Shown here: one piece after another, positions 54,118 through 62,963 of the stretch | Numbering within the stretch: the first letter of the stretch is position 1 | Layout: every line of letters starts with the position of its first letter | NCBI RefSeq assembly: GCF_003071065.1 | Contig: NZ_QCXX01000007.1 | Coordinates: 124,669 to 188,668, forward strand | Reading direction: 5' to 3' | From: Sphingobacterium athyrii | GTDB taxonomy: Bacteria; Bacteroidota; Bacteroidia; Sphingobacteriales; Sphingobacteriaceae | DNA length: 64,000 bases | Translations under genes and position numbers: made by a program | The notes under the pieces: model-generated | Seen by the model: only the letters and a program-made list of their open reading frames with translations | What the model was told of the DNA's origin: nothing | Database searches by the model: none

Positions 54118-55719
54118 ATGAAGAAGATTAATATATTGATCGTCGATGATAAAATTGAGAATATTATCAGTCTCACAGCATTGCTGGAGGATATCGAATA
54201 TGTAAATATAATTAGTAGTACAGATCCCAATGAAGCGTTAAAAATCTGTTGGAAAGAAGAAATTGATCTCGCTCTGGTTGATGTACAGATGCCCGAAATC
54301 AATGGATTCGAATTCGTCACCTTCCTGAAGAAAAACCCAAAGACGAATCACATCATCCCGATCATGGTAACTGCGATTTCCAAGGAGGACAAGTACCTCA
54401 TTCAGGGACTTAACAGTGGCGCTGTAGACTATCTATATAAACCGCTCAATCCAGAAGCTACCATCGCAAAAGTCAAATCTTTTGTTCAGCAGCTGTTGAT
54501 ACAACAGGAAATTAAAGAAAAAAACATTGCATTGGAGGAGTCTAAACAAGCTATTCTTAAAGCAAAAGAAGAAGCTGAACTCGCCAGAAAGTCAAAAGAA
54601 ACGTTCTTAGCCAATATGAGTCACGAGATTCGGACGCCTATCAACGGCATTATGGGAATCACCCAAATGCTAAAAAATTCACAGCTTACCGTTGAACAGG
54701 AAAACTGGATCTATAAACTCGATTCGGCCTCTCAAAACTTACTTACGATCATTAATGACATTTTAGACCTCTCCAAAGTCGATTCGGGCATGATGAAGCT
54801 GAATATGGAATCCACTTCGGTGCATGATATTACCGATGATTTGAACAATCTGTTTATCGATAAGGCGAACTATAAAGGTTTGAATTTTAATATCGAGGTG
54901 GACGAGCGGATAAACAGTTATTTTTTAACGGATCCGCTTCGCTTAAAACAGATTCTAACGAACTTCATCTCCAATAGTTTCAAATTTACCTCTGCAGGCT
55001 CGGTCATTTTAAAAATCCAGCTTCTAACGGAGAGTAATCAGCAAATTGGTTTACAGTTTCAGGTCATCGACACTGGTATTGGCATCGCAGAAGATGCATT
55101 GGAAAAAATATTCATCGCATTTGAGCAAGGAGAAGACAGCATTACAAAAAAATTTGGTGGAACGGGCTTGGGCTTAGCAATTGTAAAACGTATCGCTGCC
55201 CTTCTCAATGGAAAGGTTTTCGCATCAAGTGAATATGGCAAAGGAAGCACATTTTCTTTTGAATGCGATTTTGACAAAATAGAAGATAAACCTAAAGAAA
55301 AAGAAACACAAGTGCTTTATACCGAGTTACCAAAATTTAATTCACCGATGATCCTGATTGCCGAAGACAATGAATTAAATAGCTTTATGTTAGCAAATAT
55401 CCTCAAGAGCTGGAATTGCGAGATCACCTTGGCGACAAATGGACAGCTTGCCCTCGAGGAAATAAACAGAAAAAGAATAGACCTGGTATTTATGGACGCA
55501 CACATGCCACTCATGAGTGGTTTTGAAGCGATCAAAGAAATACGTCGCCATAAGAATCCAGCCATTGCGAATATGCCCATTATCTCGATTTCTGCTTCAG
55601 TTTTAAAAGCAGAACAGCAAGAAGCTTTGGATGCAGGAGCCAATGAAGTGGTTGGAAAACCATTTGATCCTATCAATTTATACAAAACAATTGAAGCTTT
55701 ATTGTCAAAATTGAAATGA
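54118..55719 (+). CDS. Hybrid histidine kinase with N- and C-terminal receivers
   Basis: A 533-residue soluble protein. The N-terminal receiver (KINILIVDDKIENIISL, phospho-Asp in ALVDVQMPEINGFEF, about 1-120) is followed by a short coiled coil, HisKA with His about 170 (FLANMSHEIRTPINGI), HATPase (FISNSFKFTS, DTGIGIAED, GTGLGLAIVKR) and a C-terminal receiver starting PMILIAEDNELNSF (about 410, Asp in LVFMDAHMPLMSGF). No transmembrane segment, so it likely takes phosphoryl groups or signals from the first kinase. It starts 23 bases after cheB. Confidence 0.95.
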   Translation: MKKINILIVDDKIENIISLTALLEDIEYVNIISSTDPNEALKICWKEEIDLALVDVQMPEINGFEFVTFLKKNPKTNHIIPIMVTAISKEDKYLIQGLNSGAVDYLYKPLNPEATIAKVKSFVQQLLIQQEIKEKNIALEESKQAILKAKEEAELARKSKETFLANMSHEIRTPINGIMGITQMLKNSQLTVEQENWIYKLDSASQNLLTIINDILDLSKVDSGMMKLNMESTSVHDITDDLNNLFIDKANYKGLNFNIEVDERINSYFLTDPLRLKQILTNFISNSFKFTSAGSVILKIQLLTESNQQIGLQFQVIDTGIGIAEDALEKIFIAFEQGEDSITKKFGGTGLGLAIVKRIAALLNGKVFASSEYGKGSTFSFECDFDKIEDKPKEKETQVLYTELPKFNSPMILIAEDNELNSFMLANILKSWNCEITLATNGQLALEEINRKRIDLVFMDAHMPLMSGFEAIKEIRRHKNPAIANMPIISISASVLKAEQQEALDAGANEVVGKPFDPINLYKTIEALLSKLK

Positions 55720-55774
55720 TTGTTTCGATTTACCGATGAAATCATTAATTTTAAAGAATTAACAAAACATAATA

Positions 55775-56308
55775 ATGAAAAAACTTTTTATGATACCAGC
55801 AGTTGCAGTTGCCTTGTCAATTGCATCTTGTGGCGGAAACAGTGAGAAGTCTGGCAAATCAGCTAGTACAGAATCGACAACTTCAACAGAAAACCAAGCA
55901 ACAGAAACAGTACCTGGAATTGAAAACGTAGCTATTTCCAACAGCTTATCTTTAGAAGGTAATGATCAGATGAAATTTGACAAGGATTTATTCCGTGTGA
56001 AAGCTGGTGAACCTGTAGAATTATCTTTCAAAAATGCAGGTACCATGCCAAAAGAATCTATGGGACATAATGTTGTCATCCTTAAACCGGGTGTAGATCT
56101 TCCAACTTTCGGAGCTGAGGCGGCAGCAGCCGCAGCTGATGAGTATATTCCAAAATCAGCATTGTCTTCCATCGTTTCCCACACGAAATTATTAGGTCCG
56201 GGTGAAACAGATAAAATTACATTTACACTTGAAAAAGGAGTCTATCCTTTCATCTGTAGTTTCCCTGGTCACTACGGAGTAATGCAAGGAAAAATCGTTG
56301 CAGAATAA
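55775..56308 (+). CDS. Lipid-anchored azurin/cupredoxin
   Basis: A 177-residue copper protein. Lipobox IASC (Cys19) predicts a lipoprotein, then a Ser/Thr/Glu-rich linker (about 20-48) and an azurin fold. The type 1 copper ligands are His98 (MGHNVV), Cys161, His166 and Met170 in FICSFPGHYGVMQG. It carries electrons near the membrane, for example to a cytochrome oxidase or a nitrite reductase; its partner is not in the window. It is just downstream of the signalling cluster, but has its own hairpin after it. Confidence 0.94.
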   Translation: MKKLFMIPAVAVALSIASCGGNSEKSGKSASTESTTSTENQATETVPGIENVAISNSLSLEGNDQMKFDKDLFRVKAGEPVELSFKNAGTMPKESMGHNVVILKPGVDLPTFGAEAAAAAADEYIPKSALSSIVSHTKLLGPGETDKITFTLEKGVYPFICSFPGHYGVMQGKIVAE

Positions 56309-56316
56309 TATAAAAA

Positions 56317-56351
56317 CAAAAAAGGGTATCTAGATATAGGTATCCTTTTTT
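56317..56351 (+). terminator. Terminator after the azurin gene
   Basis: AAAAAAGG (56317-56324) pairs with CCTTTTTT (56343-56350), enclosing the palindrome TATCTAGATA, with a T tail. Confidence 0.75.
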
Positions 56352-56366
56352 TGTTAAGGTATTATT

Positions 56367-56402
56367 TTTCGTTAACAATGATCACTTCGTTAACAATGAT
56401 CA
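56367..56402 (+). repeat. 18-base tandem direct repeat
   Basis: TTCGTTAACAATGATCAC occurs twice in perfect tandem at 56367-56384 and 56385-56402. Each unit contains two palindromes, GTTAAC and TGATCA. It lies between the azurin terminator and the lpdA gene. Confidence 0.7.
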
Positions 56403-56683
56403 CAAGTTACTGCCCCTTGATCCTTTTCGCTGATTCAGTTGAATCATCATCTACAACCTCGCACCACGCCGATGCCTGCTCCTATTTAATGAGCAGCTTG
56501 TTTACAAAATAACTTTTATCGCATACAGATTTAACGAAATAAGATTATTTTTTGGGTTGCACACGCCTATCCATTTATCAAAAAAATGTAAAGTAAGTCT
56601 ATTCGCCTACAAATCGTAAGTTTTGATTTCCTATCCCATTAATAATCATTAAATTTGTACTACTAAAAATTAAAACGTAATCA
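56403..56683 (+). other. Upstream region of the first lpdA gene
   Basis: No gene is seen. The only signal is the -7 box TAAATTTG (56650-56657) with TTTTG at 56621-56625, 24 bases apart. Confidence 0.4.
56621..56657 (+). promoter_or_regulatory. Predicted promoter of the first dihydrolipoyl dehydrogenase
   Basis: TTTTG (56621-56625) and TAAATTTG (56650-56657). The -7 box is a full match; the spacing of 24 is longer than ideal. The start codon is 26 bases further on. Confidence 0.5.
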
Positions 56684-58090
56684 ATGCAATACGACGTAAT
56701 TGTAATCGGAAGTGGTCCAGGCGGATATGTAGGAGCTATCCGTTGTGCCCAATTAGGATTAAAAACAGCTGTTATTGAAAAATATAGCACATTTGGTGGT
56801 ACTTGTCTTAACGTTGGATGTATTCCTTCAAAAGCGCTTTTAGATTCATCGGAGCATTACCACAATGCTGCCCATAATTTTGACGCATTTGGCATCAGTT
56901 TAAAAGACCTAAAGGTGGATATGGCAAAGATGATTGCTCGTAAAGACGATGTCATTGCTCAAAATACTGCCGGTATCACTTTCTTATTCAAGAAAAATAA
57001 AATTGACAGTTTCCAGGGTGTGGGTTCATTTGTGGACAAAAACACCATTAAAATAACAAAAGCAGATGGTTCTACGGAACAAGTTACAGCAAAAAATGTA
57101 ATTATTGCCACAGGTTCAAAACCGACTTCTCTACCGTTCTTGCCGGTTGACAAAAAAAGAATTATCACTTCCACGGAAGCGCTTAACCTAAAAGAGATCC
57201 CTAAACATCTTATTGTCATTGGTGGTGGTGTCATTGGTTTAGAATTAGGTTCGGTATATGCCCGTTTAGGTTCAAAAGTTTCTGTCGTTGAATTTGCGAA
57301 GTCCATCATTGGTACAATGGATGGTGGCTTAGGTAAAGAATTGCAACGTGTTTTGAAAAAATCATTAGGCATGGAATTCTACTTGGGTCACAAAGTCACA
57401 GGGGCAACAGCAAAAGGGAAAACCGTAAAAGTAACAGCTGAAGATCCAAAAGGACAAGAAATCACATTGGATGGCGATTATTGTATTGTTGCAGTTGGAC
57501 GTACCGCTTATTCTGAAGGTCTAGGCTTAGAAAATATCGGCATTACATTGGAAGAAAGAGGCAAGAAAATCCCTGTGAACGATCACTTAGAGACTTCTGT
57601 ACAAGGTGTATTTGCGATTGGCGATGTGATCACTGGCGCTATGTTGGCACACAAAGCCGAAGATGAGGGGGTATATGTCGCTGAATATATTGCGGGACAA
57701 AAACCACACATCGATTACAATTTAATTCCCGGTGTTGTGTACACCTGGCCTGAAGTGGCTTCAGTTGGAAAAACGGAAGAACAACTGAAAGAAGCCGGCG
57801 TGAAATATAAAGCTGGATCTTTCTCCTTCAAAGCTTCTGGCCGTGCAAAAGCCTCAGGTGATACAGATGGTTTTGTCAAAGTATTGGCTGATGCAACAAC
57901 AGACGAAGTATTAGGCGTACATATGATCGGTCCACGTGCAGCAGACATGATCGGCGAAGCTACAGTAGCCATGGAATACCGTGCTTCTGCAGAAGATATC
58001 GCACGGATCTGTCATGCTCACCCAACCTACACCGAAGCTCTTAAAGAAGCTGCATTAGCAGCAACCGCAAATAGAGCAATACACGCTTAA
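56684..58090 (+). CDS. lpdA: Dihydrolipoyl dehydrogenase (type 1)
   Basis: A 468-residue flavoprotein reoxidising dihydrolipoamide in 2-oxoacid dehydrogenase complexes. FAD motif IGSGPGGYVGA, redox disulfide in GGTCLNVGCIPSKALLDSSEHY, NAD motif VIGGGVIGLELGSVYARLG and the C-terminal HAHPTYTEALKEA with the catalytic His-Glu. GGTCLNVGCIPSKALL is the version common in E3 from oxoglutarate/branched-chain complexes. A related but different E3 follows at 59271. Confidence 0.96.
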   Translation: MQYDVIVIGSGPGGYVGAIRCAQLGLKTAVIEKYSTFGGTCLNVGCIPSKALLDSSEHYHNAAHNFDAFGISLKDLKVDMAKMIARKDDVIAQNTAGITFLFKKNKIDSFQGVGSFVDKNTIKITKADGSTEQVTAKNVIIATGSKPTSLPFLPVDKKRIITSTEALNLKEIPKHLIVIGGGVIGLELGSVYARLGSKVSVVEFAKSIIGTMDGGLGKELQRVLKKSLGMEFYLGHKVTGATAKGKTVKVTAEDPKGQEITLDGDYCIVAVGRTAYSEGLGLENIGITLEERGKKIPVNDHLETSVQGVFAIGDVITGAMLAHKAEDEGVYVAEYIAGQKPHIDYNLIPGVVYTWPEVASVGKTEEQLKEAGVKYKAGSFSFKASGRAKASGDTDGFVKVLADATTDEVLGVHMIGPRAADMIGEATVAMEYRASAEDIARICHAHPTYTEALKEAALAATANRAIHA

Positions 58091-58107
58091 GCGTTAATAG
58101 CATAAAC

Positions 58108-58137
58108 CAAAGGGGAAAAGGAAACTTTTCCCCTTTG
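58108..58137 (+). terminator. Hairpin between lpdA and the second thioesterase
   Basis: CAAAGGGGAAAAG (58108-58120), tetraloop GAAA, CTTTTCCCCTTTG (58125-58137): a perfect 13-bp stem. The following sequence lacks a T run, so it may be a weak terminator. Confidence 0.6.
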
Positions 58138-58156
58138 TCATAACTACCTATATAAA

Positions 58157-58561
58157 ATGAATTTTTACACAAGAAAATGGGTCAAACCCGAAGATCTTAA
58201 TCCGAACGGAACATTATTCGGCGGAACACTTTTGCGTTGGATAGATGAAGAAGCTGTCATTTATGCGATTGTACAATTGGGCAATCCAAAGGTCGTTACC
58301 AAATTTATATCTGAAATCAATTTTGTAAATTCTGCCAAACAGGGAGATATTTTAGAGTTAGGTATAGAGGCGACTAATTTTGGAAGAACATCATTGACAA
58401 TGCGTTGTGAAGTCCGAAATAAAATCTCAAAGAAAACAATCCTATCCATCGACAAACTGGTATTTGTCAATTTAGATGAGGATGGAAACCCCGTCCCACA
58501 TGGAAAAGATAGCATTACCTACGCTTACATGGGAATCGAGAAAACAGGAAGAGATGATTAA
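58157..58561 (+). CDS. Acyl-CoA thioesterase, hotdog fold (short)
   Basis: A 134-residue hotdog protein: VKPEDLNPNGTLFGGTLLRWIDEEAVIYA, then VVTKFISEINFVNSAKQGDILELG and TSLTMRCEVRNK. It resembles YciA-type thioesterases and the larger paralogue at 9452 (same Asn, Gly-Gly, Asp pattern). It sits between the two lipoyl dehydrogenases, so it may be linked to CoA-ester metabolism; that is an inference from position only. Confidence 0.9.
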   Translation: MNFYTRKWVKPEDLNPNGTLFGGTLLRWIDEEAVIYAIVQLGNPKVVTKFISEINFVNSAKQGDILELGIEATNFGRTSLTMRCEVRNKISKKTILSIDKLVFVNLDEDGNPVPHGKDSITYAYMGIEKTGRDD

Positions 58562-58726
58562 CCATCTCGCCTGTTCCTATTGTATTGAAGCATATTTTTT
58601 GTAAACCGCTACCCGCAAATTTATGCGCACAAATTATCGGGCGCTATTGCTGTATGCTTAACTTAAACCTAGCCCTAAGCTTAACGGTTTTTAAGATCTC
58701 AATATTAATATCTCAAACCCAAATGA

Positions 58727-59026
58727 TTAAGATTTCTGTCTTTTTCCTTCGATTTCCTTCTTTAAATCCAATTCTACCCAAAATCCAAGAATGGGAACCA
58801 AGGAGGCCAAAAAGTACTTAATCGCTTTCAGAATGGGCCATTTATATTCGATGGTAGACATGATGAGCATCACGACAAATATAATGACAAAAAAGCCATG
58901 AATGGATCCAGCAATCTTCACTGCCTCGGGTATTCCGGCAAAATATTTCAGGGGCATTGCAATAAAAAACAAGCAGATCGTGGAAACAGCCTCCCACAGC
59001 GCAATTTGTCTAAATATTCTTAACAT
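58727..59026 (-). CDS. DUF3817 integral membrane protein
   Basis: A 99-residue protein with three hydrophobic segments and the DUF3817 pattern LRIFRQIALWEAVSTICLFFIAMPLKYF, then KIAGSIHGFFVIIFVVMLI and YFLASLVPILGFWVELDLKKE. Family function is unknown. It is transcribed away from the next lpdA gene. Confidence 0.9.
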   Translation of the reverse strand: MLRIFRQIALWEAVSTICLFFIAMPLKYFAGIPEAVKIAGSIHGFFVIIFVVMLIMSTIEYKWPILKAIKYFLASLVPILGFWVELDLKKEIEGKRQKS

Positions 59027-59195
59027 AATGATAAACTGTGTATTGTGAACATCAAAAATAACACTCTAAACACGGTTACTCCATTATTTTTCGTCCTTTT
59101 ACCGACACGTGACATTAGGCTGTACACAATGACATTGTTTTATCAAAAACCGCCAATTTTACAATAAATAGTTCATATTCATCAGAAAAAATATG

Positions 59196-59203
59196 TACTT
59201 TTG
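59196..59203 (+). promoter_or_regulatory. -7 box of the second dihydrolipoyl dehydrogenase
   Basis: TACTTTTG matches TAnnTTTG. It precedes the upstream in-frame ATG at 59205 by one base, so that ATG would be at or before the start site; the gene starts at 59271. Confidence 0.5.
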
Positions 59204-59270
59204 AATGAATATAAGGTTCAGTACCTTGGTATTTGAAGCTATAACACTCAACTACAGAATATTTATTTAT

Positions 59271-60659
59271 ATGAATTACGACATCATTGTAATCGGTAGT
59301 GGTCCAGGCGGGTATGTTGCTGCCATTAGAGCCGCTCAGTTAGGGTTCAAAACAGCGATTATTGAACGCGAATCATTAGGCGGAATTTGTCTAAACTGGG
59401 GCTGTATCCCTACAAAAGCATTATTGAAAAGTGCTCAAGTATTTGAATATTTAAACCATGCCGCAGATTACGGCATCAATGTTCAAGGTGGTGAGGCTGA
59501 TTTCGAAGCTATCGTCAAAAGAAGCCGCGGAGTAGCTGAAGGAATGAGTAAAGGTATTCAGTTCTTGATGAAAAAGAATAAAATTGATGTCATCAACGGA
59601 ACTGCAAAAATTAAAAAAGGCGGTAAGATCGATGTAAAAGGCGCAGACGGTTCGACAAAAGAATATGCAGCAAAACACACCATCCTGGCCACAGGAGCAC
59701 GTTCACGTGAACTGCCTAACTTGCCACAAGATGGTAAAAAGATCGTTGGCTACCGCCAGGCAATGACATTACCTAAACAACCAAAATCTTTAGTGGTTGT
59801 TGGTTCTGGTGCTATCGGTGTTGAATTTGCTTATTTCTATAATGCAATTGGAACAAAAGTGACTATCGTTGAATTTATGGATAGAATCGTTCCAGTTGAA
59901 GATGAAGAAATCTCAAAACAATTAGAAAAAAGCTTAAAGAAACAAGGCATCAATATCCTTACTAAATCAGAGGTGCAATCCGTTGACACATCCGGCGAAT
60001 TGAGCAAAGTTTCCATTAAAACGGAAAAAGGTATTGAAGTCATCGAAGCGGAAGTTGTACTATCGGCGGTAGGTATTGCTGCTAATATTGAAAACATCGG
60101 TTTAGAAGAGGTTGGTGTAAAAACTGATCGTGGCCGTGTTGTGGTAGACGATTTCTACAAAACAAATATTGAAGGTGTATACGCTATCGGTGATATCGTT
60201 AAAGGCCAGGCCTTAGCTCACGTTGCTTCAGCAGAGGGTATTACCTGTGTCGAAAAAATCAAAGGTCTTCATGTAGAACCTATTGATTATAACAATATCC
60301 CGGGATGTACTTATTGTTCACCAGAGATTGCTTCGGTTGGTTATACTGAAAAAGCCGCAAAAGAGGCTGGCTATGAAGTTAAAGTAGGTAAATTCCCATT
60401 CTCAGCTTCAGGAAAAGCTTCTGCAGCTGGCGCAAAAGACGGTTTCGTCAAAGTTATCTTTGATGCAAAATACGGTGAATTCCTAGGTGCACACCTGATC
60501 GGATCTAATGTTACTGAAATGATCGCAGAAGTTGTTGTTGCCCGTAAATTGGAAACAACAGGACATGAAATGATCAAAACAATCCATCCGCACCCAACAA
60601 TGAGTGAAGCTATTATGGAAGCATGTGCCGATGCATACGGTGAAGTGATCCATCTATAG
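59271..60659 (+). CDS. lpdA: Dihydrolipoyl dehydrogenase (type 2)
   Basis: A 462-residue E3 flavoprotein. The opening MNYDIIVIGSGPGGYVAA, the disulfide motif GGICLNWGCIPTKALLKSAQVF, the NAD motif VVVGSGAIGVEFAYFYNAIG and the C-terminal HPHPTMSEAIMEA are all canonical. The GGICLNWGCIPTKALL version is typical of E3 from pyruvate dehydrogenase-type complexes. The 22 extra residues upstream (to 59205) are not family-like and fall on a promoter. The presence of two E3 types matches two 2-oxoacid complexes. Confidence 0.96.
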   Translation: MNYDIIVIGSGPGGYVAAIRAAQLGFKTAIIERESLGGICLNWGCIPTKALLKSAQVFEYLNHAADYGINVQGGEADFEAIVKRSRGVAEGMSKGIQFLMKKNKIDVINGTAKIKKGGKIDVKGADGSTKEYAAKHTILATGARSRELPNLPQDGKKIVGYRQAMTLPKQPKSLVVVGSGAIGVEFAYFYNAIGTKVTIVEFMDRIVPVEDEEISKQLEKSLKKQGINILTKSEVQSVDTSGELSKVSIKTEKGIEVIEAEVVLSAVGIAANIENIGLEEVGVKTDRGRVVVDDFYKTNIEGVYAIGDIVKGQALAHVASAEGITCVEKIKGLHVEPIDYNNIPGCTYCSPEIASVGYTEKAAKEAGYEVKVGKFPFSASGKASAAGAKDGFVKVIFDAKYGEFLGAHLIGSNVTEMIAEVVVARKLETTGHEMIKTIHPHPTMSEAIMEACADAYGEVIHL

Positions 60660-60667
60660 TCGCATAT

Positions 60668-60717
60668 AATATAAAAAAGAGGGGAAAATCGAATGATTTT
60701 CCCCTCTTTTTTATATT
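60668..60717. terminator. Bidirectional terminator between lpdA and the LacI gene
   Basis: The 23-bp stem 60668-60690 / 60695-60717 has loop GAAT. It includes AAAAAAGAGGGGAAAATC and its complement, with T-rich ends on both strands. Confidence 0.9.
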
Positions 60718-60734
60718 GTTCATTTCAACAAAAA

Positions 60735-61739
60735 CTACATCACCAATCTCGACTTAAAAACAATTTGCTGATCTGCCACATCTGAATTCTCAATTCGCTC
60801 AAATAGAATTTCCGCCGCCTTACGTGCCTGCATACCCGGAAACTGTTCAATACGTCCCATTGGTGGGTTTTCCATATACTGCCACAGTGGATAATTGGCA
60901 TAACTAATGAAAAAGATATCTTGATTTAGGACCAATCCCTTATTGCGCGCTGCTTTCATCAGATCGAGTGTAACAAAGTCATTGAAAGAAATAATCGCCG
61001 AAGGCCGTTCGGGCATCGCAAATATGCAATCCATGGCTTTTTCATTCCCCTCTGTGCTCAGGTCTGTTTCGATAATATTCTTTTCCAGAATATCCATTCC
61101 ATTTCGCTTCATTGCAGACAAATACGCTACTTTTCGGTCCTCACTGGCAGGTAATGTCTTCGGTCCATTAACTAAAGCAATTACTTTGTGCCCGCGTGCT
61201 ACAAACGCATCTACAGCCTCATTCATGCCGGTCGACAGATCACTTTGAACTTTATTGATATTCGGCAAACTAGGAACACAATCAAAAAAGACAACCGGTA
61301 TTCCAGATGATTCCAGTTTTTCGATAAATTCCAAATTTGTCGTCTTCTTCCCGATCGACATTAATATACCATCTACACGATGATTTTTAAATGTTTTTAA
61401 AATCTGTTCTTCCCGATCTGGATCATCCAATGATTGCCCCATCAGAACAGTATACCGTTGAGCCGAAGCAACATTTTCTATTTCGCTGATCGCGAAGGAA
61501 AAAAATGGTTCCGATAAACTAGGCAGGATAACAGCGATGGTAAATGTCTTGCGTTGTTTAAAGAAAATAGCTGTCTGGTTGGGTTCATAGTTCAATTCTT
61601 CGGCCATTTTTTTGACACGCATTGTCGTAACCAATCCAATACTTGGATGATCATTCAATGCTCTCGAAACCGTGGAAGGACTGATTTTCAGCTTCTTGGC
61701 AATTTCCTTAATCGTGGCAGGCTTGTTCACTTTATTCAT
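60735..61739 (-). CDS. LacI-family transcriptional regulator
   Basis: A 334-residue repressor/activator. HTH: ATIKEIAKKLKISPSTVSRALNDHPSIGLVTTMRVKKMAEELNY (about 6-50), then a periplasmic-binding-like effector domain with IAVILPSLSEPFFSFAISEIENVA and the VDGILMSIGK, VVFFDCVPSL, ARKAAEILFERI patterns. Ligand is probably a sugar. Start at 61739 (MNKVNKPATIKE). No sugar genes are adjacent, so its targets are elsewhere; a promoter lies at 61851-61882. Confidence 0.93.
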   Translation of the reverse strand: MNKVNKPATIKEIAKKLKISPSTVSRALNDHPSIGLVTTMRVKKMAEELNYEPNQTAIFFKQRKTFTIAVILPSLSEPFFSFAISEIENVASAQRYTVLMGQSLDDPDREEQILKTFKNHRVDGILMSIGKKTTNLEFIEKLESSGIPVVFFDCVPSLPNINKVQSDLSTGMNEAVDAFVARGHKVIALVNGPKTLPASEDRKVAYLSAMKRNGMDILEKNIIETDLSTEGNEKAMDCIFAMPERPSAIISFNDFVTLDLMKAARNKGLVLNQDIFFISYANYPLWQYMENPPMGRIEQFPGMQARKAAEILFERIENSDVADQQIVFKSRLVM

Positions 61740-61850
61740 AAATCCAAGGGCTTTATATAAAAATAGGGCTTTTATATCCCTAATCATAATTTTTTTTCAA
61801 CAATGTTTTTCAATATTCTTCTATCTTCAAAACTTTGTTGGTAGATAATA

Positions 61851-61882
61851 CAAAGATAATCACTACAAACTTAGTCCACAAA
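61851..61882 (-). promoter_or_regulatory. Predicted promoter of the LacI gene
   Basis: On the minus strand TTTG (61882-61879), 20 bases, TATCTTTG (61858-61851). The -33 element lies inside the 3' end of the HAD-like gene. Predicted leader about 105 bases, long enough for regulation. Confidence 0.65.
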
Positions 61883-62404
61883 TTGAATTGCGGAACTATC
61901 TACCGCAAATTCCTGGGCTAAGAATGACATCGGATCTATCTTCCGAAATACAAGCTCATCCTCAAAATAAATTTTTATCCGATCGCTGAACACTCCCCAA
62001 TCCACAAATCTCACTTTGTTCAGTTGTTCCAGTGGATTTCCCTTCGTCAGAATACATATTATTTTACCAGCAGCACTCAATTGAGAAAATAATGTGGTGA
62101 TATGATCAAAAAGATGCAGCTTTAATGGCAATACGGCATTTACATGCAATCGTTCAAAATTTTCCTTATACTTCATGTCGAATCCAAATGTTGCTTGCGC
62201 ATGTTCAAATAAGGATTCTTCCCCTTGGTTTTCCAAATGGTTTTTCATGAAATTAACCAGATCGCCCTGGGACGGAAATGTCTCCGTGAATTCAATAAAA
62301 TTAGCAAACAGATAGTAAACTTGGAGCAAGTAATCTTTTTTTGGAAAAATAACATCATCCAATTCAAAAACATAGACTTTCTTTTCTTCTGGAAACAGCA
62401 TCAC
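61871..62404 (-). CDS. HAD-like protein with altered nucleophile motif
   Basis: A 177-residue HAD-fold protein. Motif I reads VYVFELDDVIFPKKDYL; canonical HAD enzymes have DxDx[TV] (FDLDDTLFP), so the first Asp, which forms the phospho-enzyme, is Glu here. Motif II is ICILTKGNPLEQL and a late acid pair FEDELVFRKIDPMSFL may be motif IV-like. A phosphatase function is therefore doubtful. It follows the hypothetical gene at 62476-62958 in the same direction, 71 bases away. Confidence 0.7.
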   Translation of the reverse strand: MMLFPEEKKVYVFELDDVIFPKKDYLLQVYYLFANFIEFTETFPSQGDLVNFMKNHLENQGEESLFEHAQATFGFDMKYKENFERLHVNAVLPLKLHLFDHITTLFSQLSAAGKIICILTKGNPLEQLNKVRFVDWGVFSDRIKIYFEDELVFRKIDPMSFLAQEFAVDSSAIQFVD

Positions 62405-62475
62405 TAATAAACCTTTAAATTAAAAAACGTCGCACAAGTCAGGTTCAGCATGAGGCGAACAATAGTACAATTGCT

Positions 62476-62958
62476 TTATTTCGATACGCAGACTAGTGCA
62501 AAATCTTCCTCAGAATCCGATCTGACCAATAGTCCATCTAGGGTATTTTCAGCCACATCGTCTCCCAATAAATTATCGCCTTTGGAAAGCAAAACATAAG
62601 GAAGGTCAACAGGAGGATTTTCAATGATAGGAAAGGCATCAAGAATATCTTTATCCGGAACAAGCACAGCGATCTGATACTCGTCAAATAATACTTTGGC
62701 TTCGGCCAATGGTTCGAGCTCGAAACCACCTAAAGGCAGCACATAATCCACTTGCTGGTCTAGGCTCAATTTGAGCACCTCGTGTGCAAAGGTAGGTAGC
62801 AATCCTTTGGGAATTGACACATAATTCCCCGATTTTAGGAGTAATTCCGGAATCTCTTCCGAACTCGCGTACAAAACTTCAAATTTTCCTGCAAGCTTTT
62901 TGGCAATACGCATCGCCAGTGGTCTGGTTCCGAAAGTTATTAATATTTTCTTCATCAA
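62476..62958 (-). CDS. Protein resembling a stand-alone pre-ATP-grasp N-terminal domain
   Basis: A 160-residue protein. KILITFGTRPLAMRIAKKL followed by EVLYASSEE and VDYVLPLGGFELEPLAEAKVLFDEYQIAVLVPDKDILDAF resembles the Rossmann-like N-terminal domain found before ATP-grasp domains, but there is no ATP-grasp part. It starts 5 bases after the LolD-type ATPase stop and precedes the HAD-like gene, so the three form a unit. Family is tentative; function unknown. Confidence 0.6.
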   Translation of the reverse strand: MMKKILITFGTRPLAMRIAKKLAGKFEVLYASSEEIPELLLKSGNYVSIPKGLLPTFAHEVLKLSLDQQVDYVLPLGGFELEPLAEAKVLFDEYQIAVLVPDKDILDAFPIIENPPVDLPYVLLSKGDNLLGDDVAENTLDGLLVRSDSEEDFALVCVSK

Positions 62959-62963
62959 AATAA

